This document shows positions 35,301-42,915 of a stretch of DNA of 64,000 nt, piece by piece. The notes under the pieces are model-generated. The model worked only from the letters and a program-made list of their open reading frames with translations. It had not been told where the DNA came from and ran no database searches. Position 1 is the first letter of the stretch; each line of letters opens with the position of its first letter. Source of the DNA: Akkermansiaceae bacterium UBA2367 (GTDB lineage Bacteria; Verrucomicrobiota; Verrucomicrobiia; Verrucomicrobiales; DEV007). Where the stretch lies: positions 1 to 64,000 of the forward strand of contig DDTJ01000042.1 of assembly GCA_002344525.1 (NCBI GenBank). Direction: 5' to 3'. The position numbers and the translations under genes were made by a program.

Positions 35301-35463
35301 TGAAAAAGTAGGTTCCCTTTGCCTTGGCCCGCCTGGCGGACCGCAACCAATGCTGGTCTTCCGGTGCAACGAGGCCTTCGCCATTGTCCTCCCGGTAGAG
35401 GGGGGACTGGCTGTAGCCAAGAGCATCGGTAAGTTCGGAAAAAAGCACGGCAAGCAGGGGCAA
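32326..35463 (-). CDS. Eco57I-like N6-adenine DNA methyltransferase
   Basis: A protein of about 1045 residues. SAM-binding motif I is DPCCGSG (from 367, preceded by GAHYTPEPLAEYLV) and the catalytic motif IV is NPPW (487-490, in ILGNPPWVEL), as in Eco57I-type adenine methylases. The N-terminal ~300 residues are a separate region of unknown fold that could include a nuclease or recognition part; the C-terminal region carries the target-recognition segment. The start is uncertain: TTG 35463 is the first candidate after an in-frame stop, GTG 35448 is an alternative, and neither has a clear ribosome site. It is coupled to the downstream nuclease gene. Confidence 0.8.
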   Translation of the reverse strand: MPLLAVLFSELTDALGYSQSPLYREDNGEGLVAPEDQHWLRSARRAKAKGTYFFKATPDTDLTSTSVRPAVQVAEADTPEQAREIHRKLWNQGIHPFLVVLLPGQVRVYTGFAYDPAKEEVGAVTWPVPTEGGVRLVLEALSAFTADAIDRGEIWERNAAHLGSEQRVDTTLLKNLRSLAGALEARFALPRDTCHALIGKFVYLSYLRARDIVSDKWLRDDVGIDPATIFNGEVFAPDITLLGFRKLVAAIEKRFNGQLFPIAWGSRSAPKSAAVQLVARVFAGEEAAGQMHLGFRAYDFASIPVEFLSSIYEQFIHRSDKEGEERTKNASDPEKRGAHYTPEPLAEYLVSEVNAVRTLQPGMRVLDPCCGSGVFLVVAFRRLVEMRCRQEGRDNLNASQLRELLTSSIYAVERNRIACQIAGFSLILAMLGYVDPPELHRNKAFKFPTLVRNNLFDEDFFNEQGRFWRQIVSPEGKGIRFDAILGNPPWVELDKDDPDSAHLIAWSKAHAKDYALARARTGEAFAWRVMDCLAEEGAVGLILHAKTLTNDHLEGWRKQFFSRLRVRRVTNFANLAYIIFASAQAPCMTLVYTAPKMDEAEGGILHFGPFVANQRVTVPKRGGKRRAWTIGFSESEIKVVPRSQAASGKASVWKQSLWAGPRDEMALRRLQAVFSTTLGGIAEARNWKIALGLQLRQDEGSDEDPNEEILDKEGRNVLEGLELLDHKALVAGKRNLTIDSRFLIENTLGIFVRVRGGTKGVHLSRGPRLFLWNDFAAYTDQPFIIRHSKVGLAGGTAEEMKAVAAIWNSSYASYLLFFVLSSEWGIDRSLIDKGDAENLPFPEWTPERQQGLCAAWEEAAALERQGADFSEVKRLLDQRVARVLGIPASVALVVGEFFRVRYQLNKGKNPPALRHRPDEAELILYATRLRDDLDGFLANQTHHRVAVRHSGRGIAVSVTLTDRPQAIPIEVVPANGEEAETLNTLLAAAEHKHCQWVYVRRSVRLLDGDTIHLVKPPRRLEWTETQAMLDADDVIAEAVESSRRA

Positions 35464-35520
35464 AAGGAAGCTACTCGCAACGATTCAGCTTTCAAGGCTT
35501 TCAGCGGGTGCCGAAGGGTT

Positions 35521-35652
35521 GGAGGGGAGCAGAACAAAGTCGACCCGCCCCGTTGCACGGTGGACATCCTGCTGGCCCGCGAGGTGCATTTCCCCGCCAC
35601 CAAGAAGACGGCAAGGAAAACCGCCCAGTGCAAGAAAGGGGGCGAGATGTGA
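35521..35652 (+). pseudogene. 3' remnant of a second MmeI-like methyltransferase gene
   Basis: In frame 1 this stretch reads GEQNKVDPPRCTVDILLARE then VHFPAT and TARKTAQCKKGGEM before a stop. It matches two separated parts of the MmeI-like protein's C terminus (TEQNKADLTRCAEDILLARE...HFPAT, and TARKTARRKKGGEA), with about 90 residues deleted between them. The DNA match continues past the stop (TGAAAGGA). It is a degenerate duplicate on the same strand as the intact gene, lying on the other side of the minus-strand methylase-nuclease pair. The rest of the 35464-35745 gap shows only AT-rich sequence before the next operon. Confidence 0.8.
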
Positions 35653-35745
35653 AAGGAAAGATTTCCCCTCAAAAATAAACGAAATCCGGCGCAGAAAACG
35701 CTGTAAAAGTGTAAAATTTACTGTAAAATACCCGCTCCGCCAGCC

Positions 35746-36537
35746 ATGTCCGATTTTTCCCTCAACCACCCACCGCTGATCTGCGTCGCCGCGCGTGTGC
35801 AGTTCATGCCGGTGGAGAAGATTTCCGCCTACATCTCAGAGCTGCAGGAAGCGCTGCGTCTGGCAGGCTACCCCCACTTCGAGGAGCAACGGACAAAGGT
35901 CTGGCAGATCGACGACCGGGCGGAAGCCGGAATGAACGTCAGCTTTCAGGAAATTTCCCGCTGGGATTTCGCCAATCTGGAGAAGACGGTCACCATTCGC
36001 GTGGATCGGGAGAGCTTGACCCTGCTTTTCACCGATTATGACCATTTTTCGAATGCCGAGCCCCATTATCGGACCATTCTCAAAAAGGTGGAGGAGAAGA
36101 TCCCTTCGCTCCTTCCACAGCTCGTTCAGCTGCGCTACATCGCCTGCATTCCCCTACCAGAGGGCGCCAGTCCTACGGATTGGGTGACTCCCTCGGTGCT
36201 CGGCATGCCAAACCTCGACCGTCTGCAACGTCTCGGCAGCGTTTCGGAAACCAGCTTCCTCACGCCGGAAGGCGGACAGTTTGTGACACGCTGCATGTCG
36301 CTCGGCCCACAAGGGCTGACTCTGCCAGCGGACCTCCTTCCTTTGAACGCGAAATTGAAGCATCCCCTTCAGAGCGAAACCCCCTTCCTGCTTTTGGAAA
36401 ACCTGCACCAACGGCAAGCGGAGGTAGCGACCTTTGCCGCGGAGTCCTGCCTCACGCAGCTTTCCTCGCTCCGCGCACAGAATGCCGAAGTTTTCCAAGC
36501 CACCGTGACCCCGCAAGCTCTGGAATCATGGAAATGA
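35746..36537 (+). CDS. TIGR04255 family protein
   Basis: A 263-residue protein. The opening PLICVAARVQFMPVEKI and the pattern of a paired alpha/beta region (VSFQEISRWDFANLEKTVTI) followed by a second half that repeats the layout fit the TIGR04255 family, which is uncharacterised and scattered in variable genome regions. It is the first gene of a five-gene cluster; the 10 nt at its 3' end overlap the following HTH gene. AT-rich sequence before it (35655-35745) probably holds the promoter. No catalytic residues are evident. Confidence 0.75.
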   Translation: MSDFSLNHPPLICVAARVQFMPVEKISAYISELQEALRLAGYPHFEEQRTKVWQIDDRAEAGMNVSFQEISRWDFANLEKTVTIRVDRESLTLLFTDYDHFSNAEPHYRTILKKVEEKIPSLLPQLVQLRYIACIPLPEGASPTDWVTPSVLGMPNLDRLQRLGSVSETSFLTPEGGQFVTRCMSLGPQGLTLPADLLPLNAKLKHPLQSETPFLLLENLHQRQAEVATFAAESCLTQLSSLRAQNAEVFQATVTPQALESWK

Positions 36538-37226
36538 CCCTGTCTCATAATAATATGACGGTCGCCGATTTTTCCAATCGGGTGAAAGGTGGCGGCTGGT
36601 CCCCCCGATCCGTGATTGGCGGGTGCCTGTTGAGCCTTCTGGCCGCCCCTGGTGCGGCATCCGCACCATGCCTGCGTTCCTATTTCTTGAATTCCTCATG
36701 CCCTCAACAAAGCCAGCCCCTTTCCTATGCGCCCGTTGAAGCCTCCGCCTCCGTTTCACCAATCGGTGACCTGATCAACACCATCAGGAATGACTGGCCG
36801 CTCAACATGACGGAGCTGGCGGAGATTCTCGGCGTCTCCCGCCCCACGATCTACAACTGGCTGAAAGGTAAGGGGGCACCCGATTCCGAATTACAGAGGC
36901 ATCTGCAAACTCTGGCCGCCGCCGCCGCTGGCTGGAAAGAATCCACCGCAGGTTCCAATTGGGATTTCCTGCTCGACTACACCGGGCCGAAAGCCGACCA
37001 AGAGACGATCAGGGCGACACTGAAACGGCCGGAAGTGAGTGCAAACGAAATCCGGGATTTGATCCGCTTGCGTCTGGAGCAATACAAAGAGGCCTACGCC
37101 CAATCGCGTGAAATCCTGGGCGAACCCGCTCCTCTGCCTTCATCCATGCCTCCCGACAGCGCCCGACGGCTGAACGCGCTTTGGGCGGAAAACGCCAAAG
37201 CCCTGCACGCTGCCCGGAATCGTTGA
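36528..37226 (+). CDS. Helix-turn-helix protein, second gene of the island operon
   Basis: A 232-residue protein. A hydrophobic segment (SVIGGCLLSLLAAPGAASA, about 28-46) is followed by a DNA-binding helix-turn-helix (MTELAEILGVSRPTIYNWLKG, about residue 88-108) and a C-terminal helical region. The hydrophobic segment is odd for a transcription factor and may mean membrane association. It overlaps the TIGR04255 gene by 10 nt and abuts the next gene with no spacer. Codon choice and base composition are AT-richer than the host genes, a sign of transfer. It may control the operon or bind DNA as part of the system. Confidence 0.65.
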   Translation: MEMTLSHNNMTVADFSNRVKGGGWSPRSVIGGCLLSLLAAPGAASAPCLRSYFLNSSCPQQSQPLSYAPVEASASVSPIGDLINTIRNDWPLNMTELAEILGVSRPTIYNWLKGKGAPDSELQRHLQTLAAAAAGWKESTAGSNWDFLLDYTGPKADQETIRATLKRPEVSANEIRDLIRLRLEQYKEAYAQSREILGEPAPLPSSMPPDSARRLNALWAENAKALHAARNR

Positions 37227-38036
37227 ATGTCGGATTTGCGCCAAGATTTGATCGATGTCGGATGGCGGCAAGGGGTCATGTTGAAACCCGCTCCGGGACT
37301 ATTGGAGAGCGAGGGGGCGTTTGCATTTCTGGTGCTGAATCAAACTTGCGATTGCATCAATCCCGACTTGGAAAAGGAGCCGTATCTGGAATTGCTCCCT
37401 CTCGAAAAACTCAACGGAAAACCGGATTCCCGCCTCAAAAACGGCTGCAATCCACGCCAGATCCATTTTCAGATTCAAGAAGACGGACAGGCAATCTGGG
37501 TCAATGCCAAAGTCACGGAGATTATTTCGTTTGATCGATCAGCGTACGAATCGTTGGAGATCACATCAGGATACTCCATCGAAAAAAACGTCTTGAATGA
37601 CCTCGTTCAATGGCGGGCGCAGCGTTATGTGCGAACGGCCTTTCCCGATTCGTTCGAGATCGCATTTCGCTCCCTTTCTAAAGATTTTGGGGGGCTGATG
37701 GCGAAACATGCGGACAGTATCGACTCATTGCTCATCTCCCTTTTACCCTTTGATGAGCTCGAAGAGGGTGACTGCTACTCCATGCAGCTCCATCTGATGG
37801 TGAAACCGGAACTCATGGGGAAGCCGGAGATGATCGAGGAGCTTCAAAAGACAGCGAAGGAAATCACAGAGCTTCTCAAAAAAGTGGATTGCTTTGATTC
37901 TCCCATATGCAGCGTCACCAGTCTTGATAAAATGTCTTTATGGGAGGCACGGAACTTCCTCGATTTCTCTCGCTATGACCACTTGTCCTTCGGGCAAGAG
38001 GATTCCGCTCCCGATCATCCCGACGCTTCATCATGA
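37227..38036 (+). CDS. Island operon protein with TCDC motif, function unknown
   Basis: A 269-residue soluble protein. The N-terminal strand pattern FLVLNQTCDCINPDLEKEPY recalls a family often found in defence islands in which a SQ(D/T)CD motif sits in the same place, before a stretch equivalent to VELLPL. The rest is alpha/beta with an acidic helical middle (EELQKTAKEITELLKKV). No enzymatic motif is recognised. The start follows directly on the HTH stop, and its own stop overlaps the helicase ATG (ATGA at 38033-38036). Composition is AT-richer than the surrounding chromosome. Function cannot be assigned. Confidence 0.6.
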   Translation: MSDLRQDLIDVGWRQGVMLKPAPGLLESEGAFAFLVLNQTCDCINPDLEKEPYLELLPLEKLNGKPDSRLKNGCNPRQIHFQIQEDGQAIWVNAKVTEIISFDRSAYESLEITSGYSIEKNVLNDLVQWRAQRYVRTAFPDSFEIAFRSLSKDFGGLMAKHADSIDSLLISLLPFDELEEGDCYSMQLHLMVKPELMGKPEMIEELQKTAKEITELLKKVDCFDSPICSVTSLDKMSLWEARNFLDFSRYDHLSFGQEDSAPDHPDASS

Positions 38037-39046
38037 CAGCACCTCACGCCATCCCCTCCGTCTCCGTCACCTACGCGCAGGATGGCAGCTCCACCCGCGC
38101 GAACGCGTTCGGGATGCGCCCGATGCAGGAACGCGCCTACCAGAGGCGCGGCGAGCCGTATCTGCTGATCAAGTCGCCTCCGGCCTCGGGCAAGAGCCGG
38201 GCGCTGATGTTCATCGCGCTGGACAAGCTGGAGAACCAGGGGATCCGGCAGTCGATCATCGTGGTGCCGGAGCGCTCCATCGGTGCGAGCTTCCACGACG
38301 AGCCGCTGAGCCAGTTCGGGTTCTTCGCCGACTGGCGGGTGGAGCCTCAATGGAACCTGTGCGACGCCTCCGGTGCCGAGAGCGGTGGCAAGGTGGACGC
38401 GGTGAAGGCCTTTCTCGATAGCGGCGATCCGAAGGACCGGGTGCTGGTCTGCACCCATGCCACGTTCCGCTTCGCGATGGAGCGGTTCGGAGCGGAGGCC
38501 TTCGACGACCGGCTCATCGCGGTGGACGAGTTCCACCACATTTCGGCGAACCCGGACAACCGTCTCGGCGAGCATGTCCGCCAGCTCATGGCACGGGACA
38601 AGGTGCATATCGTGGCCATGACCGGCTCCTACTTCCGCGGCGATGCCGAGGCGGTGCTGCACCCGGACGACGAATCGAAGTTCGACACCGTCGCCTACAC
38701 CTACTACGAGCAGCTCAACGGCTACGAGCATCTGAAGCAGCTCGACATCGGCTATTTCTTCTACAGCGGCAGCTACATCGACGACATCGCCAAGGTGCTG
38801 GACTCCGACCTGAAGACGATCCTGCACATCCCCCACGTCGCCTCCCGCGAGAGCACGAAGCGCGGCAAGGACACGGAGGTCGGCGAGATTCTCGGAGCGC
38901 TGGGAGAATGGAGGGGCAAGGACCCGGCGACCGGATTCGACCTCGTGGAAAGGGCGGATGGACGGATACTGAAGGTCGCCGACCTGGTGGACGACGGCCC
39001 CGACCGGCACGCCAAGGTGCTCGCGTCGCTCAAGGACCCGGCGTAG
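38033..39046 (+). CDS. SF2 helicase, N-terminal part (interrupted by TAG)
   Basis: 337 residues, RecA-like domain 1 of a DEAD/DEAH-type SF2 helicase. The Walker A is PPASGKSR (from about 52), motif II is VDEFHH (DEFH), and motif III is AMTGSY. The frame ends at TAG 39044-39046, after which the same frame resumes as KNNRDHVDLIIALGMAKEGF, the normal continuation of domain 2. Without that single stop the protein would have 696 residues. The stop probably results from one substitution (for example CAG to TAG). Alternatives are readthrough by suppression or expression of two separate chains. Overlaps the preceding gene by four bases. Confidence 0.78.
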   Translation: MTAPHAIPSVSVTYAQDGSSTRANAFGMRPMQERAYQRRGEPYLLIKSPPASGKSRALMFIALDKLENQGIRQSIIVVPERSIGASFHDEPLSQFGFFADWRVEPQWNLCDASGAESGGKVDAVKAFLDSGDPKDRVLVCTHATFRFAMERFGAEAFDDRLIAVDEFHHISANPDNRLGEHVRQLMARDKVHIVAMTGSYFRGDAEAVLHPDDESKFDTVAYTYYEQLNGYEHLKQLDIGYFFYSGSYIDDIAKVLDSDLKTILHIPHVASRESTKRGKDTEVGEILGALGEWRGKDPATGFDLVERADGRILKVADLVDDGPDRHAKVLASLKDPA

Positions 39047-39064
39047 AAGAACAACCGCGACCAT

Positions 39065-40123
39065 GTGGACCTCATCATCGCGCTGGGCATGGCGAAGGAG
39101 GGCTTCGACTGGATCTGGTGCGAGCACGCGCTGACGGTGGGCTACCGCTCCAGCCTTACGGAGATCATCCAGATCATCGGACGGGCCACCCGCGACGCGC
39201 CGGGCAAGACGCGCGCCCGCTTCACCAACCTGATCGCCGAGCCGGACGCCAGCGAGCAGGCGGTGACGGAGGCGGTGAACGACACGCTCAAGGCCATCGC
39301 GGCGAGCCTGCTGATGGAGCAGGTGCTGGCCCCGCGCTTCGAGTTCAAGCCGAAGAACCCGGACAACGGTCCGACTCCCGGCTACGACTACGGTCCGGAC
39401 GGCTACGATCCGGGGAAGACGAACGTGGGCTACAATCCGGCGACGGGACAGATCCAACTGGAGATCAAGGGACTGGCCGAGCCGAAGAGCAAGGAGGCGG
39501 AGCGCATCTGCCGCGAGGATCTGAACGAGCTGGTGACGGCCTTCGTTCAGGACAAGCCCTCGCTGGAGAAGGGGCTCTTCGCCGGCGAGGAGCTCGTGCC
39601 CGAGGAGCTGACCCAGGTGCGCATGGGCAAGATCGTCCAAGAGAAGTTCCCCAATCTCGACGACGAGGACCGCGAGACGGTTCGCCAGCATGCCATCGCC
39701 GCCTTGAACCTCGTGCAGCAGTCGAAGAAGGCGCTCGATGAAAGCGGCGGCTCCGGAGGCGGCACCACGGGCGGGAGCGATTCCAGAAACACCTCGTTGA
39801 TCGATGGCGTGAGGAAGTTCGCCATGGACATGCAGGAGCTGGACATTGATCTGATCGACCACATCAACCCTTTCAGCGAGGCCTACGCCATCCTTGCCAA
39901 ATCGATGAACGAGGACAGGCTGAGACAGGTGGCGGAAGCGATCGCCGCGAAGCGCACCAAGCTGACTCCCGAGGAGGCGAAGGATCTTGCCATCCGGGCG
40001 CTCCGGTTCAAGAAGGAACGGGGACGCCTGCCGTCCGCCACAGCCCAGGACGCCTATGAGAAGCTTCTGGCCGAAGGAGCGGCGGCGTTCGTCCGTTTCA
40101 AAGATGAAGGGCGCTATGAGTGA
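39065..40123 (+). CDS. SF2 helicase, C-terminal part after the TAG
   Basis: 352 residues in the same frame as the N-terminal part. The leading LIIALGMAKEGFDW and the motif VI sequence IIGRATRDAPGK complete RecA domain 2; the rest is a helical C-terminal region with a Gly-rich linker (SGGSGGGTTGGS) before the last third. A GTG at 39065 in the alternative-start position has no good ribosome site, so independent translation is doubtful. The gene overlaps the nuclease gene at 40116. Conservation of reading frame across the 1 kb after the stop shows the interruption is recent or tolerated. Confidence 0.7.
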   Translation: MDLIIALGMAKEGFDWIWCEHALTVGYRSSLTEIIQIIGRATRDAPGKTRARFTNLIAEPDASEQAVTEAVNDTLKAIAASLLMEQVLAPRFEFKPKNPDNGPTPGYDYGPDGYDPGKTNVGYNPATGQIQLEIKGLAEPKSKEAERICREDLNELVTAFVQDKPSLEKGLFAGEELVPEELTQVRMGKIVQEKFPNLDDEDRETVRQHAIAALNLVQQSKKALDESGGSGGGTTGGSDSRNTSLIDGVRKFAMDMQELDIDLIDHINPFSEAYAILAKSMNEDRLRQVAEAIAAKRTKLTPEEAKDLAIRALRFKKERGRLPSATAQDAYEKLLAEGAAAFVRFKDEGRYE

Positions 40124-41342
40124 GATCGACCTCGACGAGCTCCGTTCCGAGCTGAGCGGCTTCGCGGCACCCGTGAAGGGCGAAGGCGCGTCCGCGCGGG
40201 AGCAGCGCATCATCGCGGGCTTCGAGGAAATCGAACGTTTCGTCGAAGAGCACGGCAGGCTACCCCGGCATGGGGAGGATCGGGACATTTTCGAGCGGCT
40301 CTACGCCGTCCGGCTGGATCGGCTGCGTGCCTCGGCGGAATGCAGGGCCGCGCTGAAAGGGAGGGATAGCAAGGGACTCCTCGAATCCGCCCCGGATGTC
40401 CGAAGGACCGACCTCGTCCGCGAAGACTCCGTCGAATACCGCACGAACGCGAGCGATGACGGCGAACTCAGCGACGACGAGCTGCTCGACGCCCTCCGCC
40501 AGGAGACGGCGCAGGCAAGCGACCTCAAGGACCTGAGGCATGTGCGCTCGCGAGAGGAGATCCGCGCGGCGGAGGAAGTGGCGAAGCGGACCCCCTGCGG
40601 CGATTTCGAGACGTTCCGCCCCGTCTTCGAGAAGGTTCAGAGCGAACTGACAAGCGGTGAGCGCCGGACGCTGAAATACAAGGACAATGCCGAGGTGAAG
40701 AAGGGCAGTCTCTTCATTCTCGACGGGCAGAAGGTTCTCGTGGCGGAGATGGGCGAGGAGTTCGTCGGCGAGCACGGTCGCCCCGACCGCAGGCTGAGGG
40801 TCATCTACGACAATGGCACGGAGAGCGATCTGCTGCTCCGCTCGCTGCAACGCGCCCTGAACAAGGACAAGGCGAGCCGACGAATCACGGAGCCGGACTA
40901 CGGGCCGCTCTTTTCGAATCTTGAGAACGAGGACGATCTGCCAGCAGGCCACATCTACGTGCTCCGCAGCCTGTCCGACGATGCGTTCATCGCGGAAAAC
41001 CGATCAGTGATCCATAAGATCGGGGTGACGGGAGGGGATGTGAAAAGCCGGATCGCGAATGCGCGAAAGGATCCCACCTACCTCCTTGCCGATGTCGAGA
41101 TCGTGGCCACGTTCAAGCTCGCGAACATCGACCGCCGTCGTCTGGAGGCCCTTCTCCACAAGTTCTTCGCCCCGGCACGCCTCGATTGCGAGCTCCGGGA
41201 CCGATTCGGCTTTCAAGTCGAACCGAGGGAATGGTTCCTTGTCCCTCTTCCGGTGATCGAAGAGGCCATCGCAAGGCTGATGGATGGAACGATCGAGAAC
41301 TACCGATACGATCCGGAATCGGCGTGCCTCGTGGAAGCCTAG
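40116..41342 (+). CDS. GIY-YIG nuclease (T5orf172/MUG113-like), last gene of the island operon
   Basis: A 408-residue protein. Residues about 278-385 form a GIY-YIG-type domain: GHIYVLRS, then HKIGVTGGDVKSRI, EALLHKFF and the terminal REWF that is typical of T5orf172/MUG113 domains. The N-terminal half is acidic and helical, perhaps for partner binding. The start is within the end of the helicase gene (ATG 40116, ATG 40104 possible). A helicase plus GIY-YIG nuclease is consistent with DNA processing against foreign DNA. It ends 9 nt before the convergent sulfatase stop. Confidence 0.8.
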   Translation: MSEIDLDELRSELSGFAAPVKGEGASAREQRIIAGFEEIERFVEEHGRLPRHGEDRDIFERLYAVRLDRLRASAECRAALKGRDSKGLLESAPDVRRTDLVREDSVEYRTNASDDGELSDDELLDALRQETAQASDLKDLRHVRSREEIRAAEEVAKRTPCGDFETFRPVFEKVQSELTSGERRTLKYKDNAEVKKGSLFILDGQKVLVAEMGEEFVGEHGRPDRRLRVIYDNGTESDLLLRSLQRALNKDKASRRITEPDYGPLFSNLENEDDLPAGHIYVLRSLSDDAFIAENRSVIHKIGVTGGDVKSRIANARKDPTYLLADVEIVATFKLANIDRRRLEALLHKFFAPARLDCELRDRFGFQVEPREWFLVPLPVIEEAIARLMDGTIENYRYDPESACLVEA

Positions 41343-41351
41343 AATTCCACG

Positions 41352-42782
41352 TCACCTCCCCTTCCCCTTCGGCACCTCCCACCTCGGCTCCCACTCGGGC
41401 AGCGGGGTGCGGGCGGTCTTGAGGTGGTCGCCGATTTTGGCGGCAATGTCAGGATGCTTCTCCGCGACGTCGTTCTGCTCGGCGATGTCGTTTTCCTGAT
41501 CGTAGAGCCTCACCGGCGCGTCGGGGCCACCTTGGCGGATGCCTTTCCAGCGGCCTTGGTATAGCGCGGCCTGCTGGAAACCGCCTTCGTGGAATTCCCA
41601 GTAGAGGAACTCGTGCTGCTTCTGCTCCTCCGGCTTGCCGCGCAGAGTCGGGACGAGGCTGAGGCCGTCGAGCTTCGCGGGGGCTTCCGTTCCGGCGAGT
41701 TCGGTGGCAGTAGGGAACCAGTCAGGGAAATAGCCGACATGGGCGGACTCGCCGGGCTTCACCGTGCCGGGCCACCAGGCGATGAAGGGCACGCGGATGC
41801 CGCCATCGGTGAGGCTGCGCTTGGTCCCGGTGTAGGGGCCTGAGGGGTTGAAGCGCGAGAGATCGTGCTTGCTCTCATTGTGCGGACCGTTGTCGCTGGT
41901 GAAGACGACGAGGGTATTCTGGTCGAGACCAAGTTCGGCGAGGCGGTCGAGCATCCGGCCGACGTAGCCGTCCATTCGCGTGATCATCGCAGCATGGCCC
42001 TTGTCCGGGTCGGGCCAGTCCATCTTGGCGTAGGAACCGTAGTCGGGAACGTGGGCGCCGTCGCCGAGTTCCTTGGCCCGCTCGTTGTTGGCGTGCGGGA
42101 GGACGAGGCTCCAGTAGAGAAAGAAGGGGCGATCTTGGTTTTTCGACACGAACTTCAAAGCCTCGTCGGCGAAGAGGTCGTCGGCGAAGAGGATACCGTC
42201 CTCGGCGTAGCCCGCGCCGTCGCCGCCGACGGGAACGACGACGTTGGGCAGGGCGATTTTCTCCTCGTTGCGCCAGAGGAAGTCGGGGAAATGGTTGTGG
42301 GCGTGGCGCTGGTTGAGGTAGCCGAAGAATTCGTCGAAGCCCTGCTTTCGCGGCAGTCCGGTCTCGGCGGGGCCGGTGTCGCCGAGTCCCCACTTGCCGA
42401 TGAGGGCGGTGCGGTAGCCGGCCTTCTGCAAGGCGGCGGCAACGGTGAAGTCGTCCGGCTTCAGGGCCTGGGCCTCGGGATTGTGCGCCCCGGAATTTCC
42501 CCTCACCCGCGTGTGGCCGTGGTGCAGCCCGGTCATGAGGACGCTGCGCGAGGGAGCGCAGACGGTGGCTCCGGCGTAGAAATGGGTGAAGCGCAAGCCC
42601 TCGGCGGCCATGCGGTCGAGATGCGGGGTGCGGGCGACCTGCTGCCCGTAGCAGCCGAGATCGCCCCAGCCGAGGTCGTCGGCTAGGATCCAGATCAGGT
42701 TGGGACGCGGAACTTCGGCGGAGAACAGTCCGCCTCCGGAGAGGACGGTCGCGGCGAGGGCGGAGAGGAGGAGGGGGCGCAT
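41352..42782 (-). CDS. Secreted formylglycine-type sulfatase
   Basis: A 476-residue arylsulfatase-type enzyme with signal peptide (LLLSALAATVLSGGGLFSAE), the metal-binding N-terminal strand WILADDLGWGDLGCYG, and the formylglycine site CAPSR (C75) in the correct CxPxR context. Further signatures are KWGLGD and FTSDNGPH. PVC bacteria use many such enzymes to desulfate polysaccharides; the substrate is unknown. It lies at the right end of the restriction island, opposite the sulfatase remnant at the left end, and no anaerobic sulfatase-maturase or formylglycine-generating gene is in the window. Confidence 0.93.
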   Translation of the reverse strand: MRPLLLSALAATVLSGGGLFSAEVPRPNLIWILADDLGWGDLGCYGQQVARTPHLDRMAAEGLRFTHFYAGATVCAPSRSVLMTGLHHGHTRVRGNSGAHNPEAQALKPDDFTVAAALQKAGYRTALIGKWGLGDTGPAETGLPRKQGFDEFFGYLNQRHAHNHFPDFLWRNEEKIALPNVVVPVGGDGAGYAEDGILFADDLFADEALKFVSKNQDRPFFLYWSLVLPHANNERAKELGDGAHVPDYGSYAKMDWPDPDKGHAAMITRMDGYVGRMLDRLAELGLDQNTLVVFTSDNGPHNESKHDLSRFNPSGPYTGTKRSLTDGGIRVPFIAWWPGTVKPGESAHVGYFPDWFPTATELAGTEAPAKLDGLSLVPTLRGKPEEQKQHEFLYWEFHEGGFQQAALYQGRWKGIRQGGPDAPVRLYDQENDIAEQNDVAEKHPDIAAKIGDHLKTARTPLPEWEPRWEVPKGKGR

Positions 42783-42915
42783 GGGTCAGGGGGGCGGATA
42801 TTTCTACCAAGGGATCATCGCGATGCCGTGCCGCATCTGGAGGCGGAGGGCTTCGGAGGATCTCCCTCGTGCCACCAGTCGCCGGGCGGCTTCCGCGCTC
42901 ACGGCGACACCCGCG

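Noticed and set aside
39044..39046. UAG reassigned to an amino acid in this organism
   Set aside because: Other genes in the window end with TAG normally (for example the transporter at 1010-1012 and the DUF1549 gene at 63719-63721), so the code is standard and the helicase TAG is a local event.
28771..41342. Assignment of the island to BREX, DISARM or a classical type I system
   Set aside because: No PglZ/BrxA-E, no DrmA/B, no HsdS/HsdR could be seen; only methylases, nuclease, helicase and GIY-YIG are present, so a named system is not supported.
42783..42915. Possible small gene between the sulfatase and MsrB genes
   Set aside because: No start with a ribosome site and no coding bias; the gap looks like an ordinary leader.
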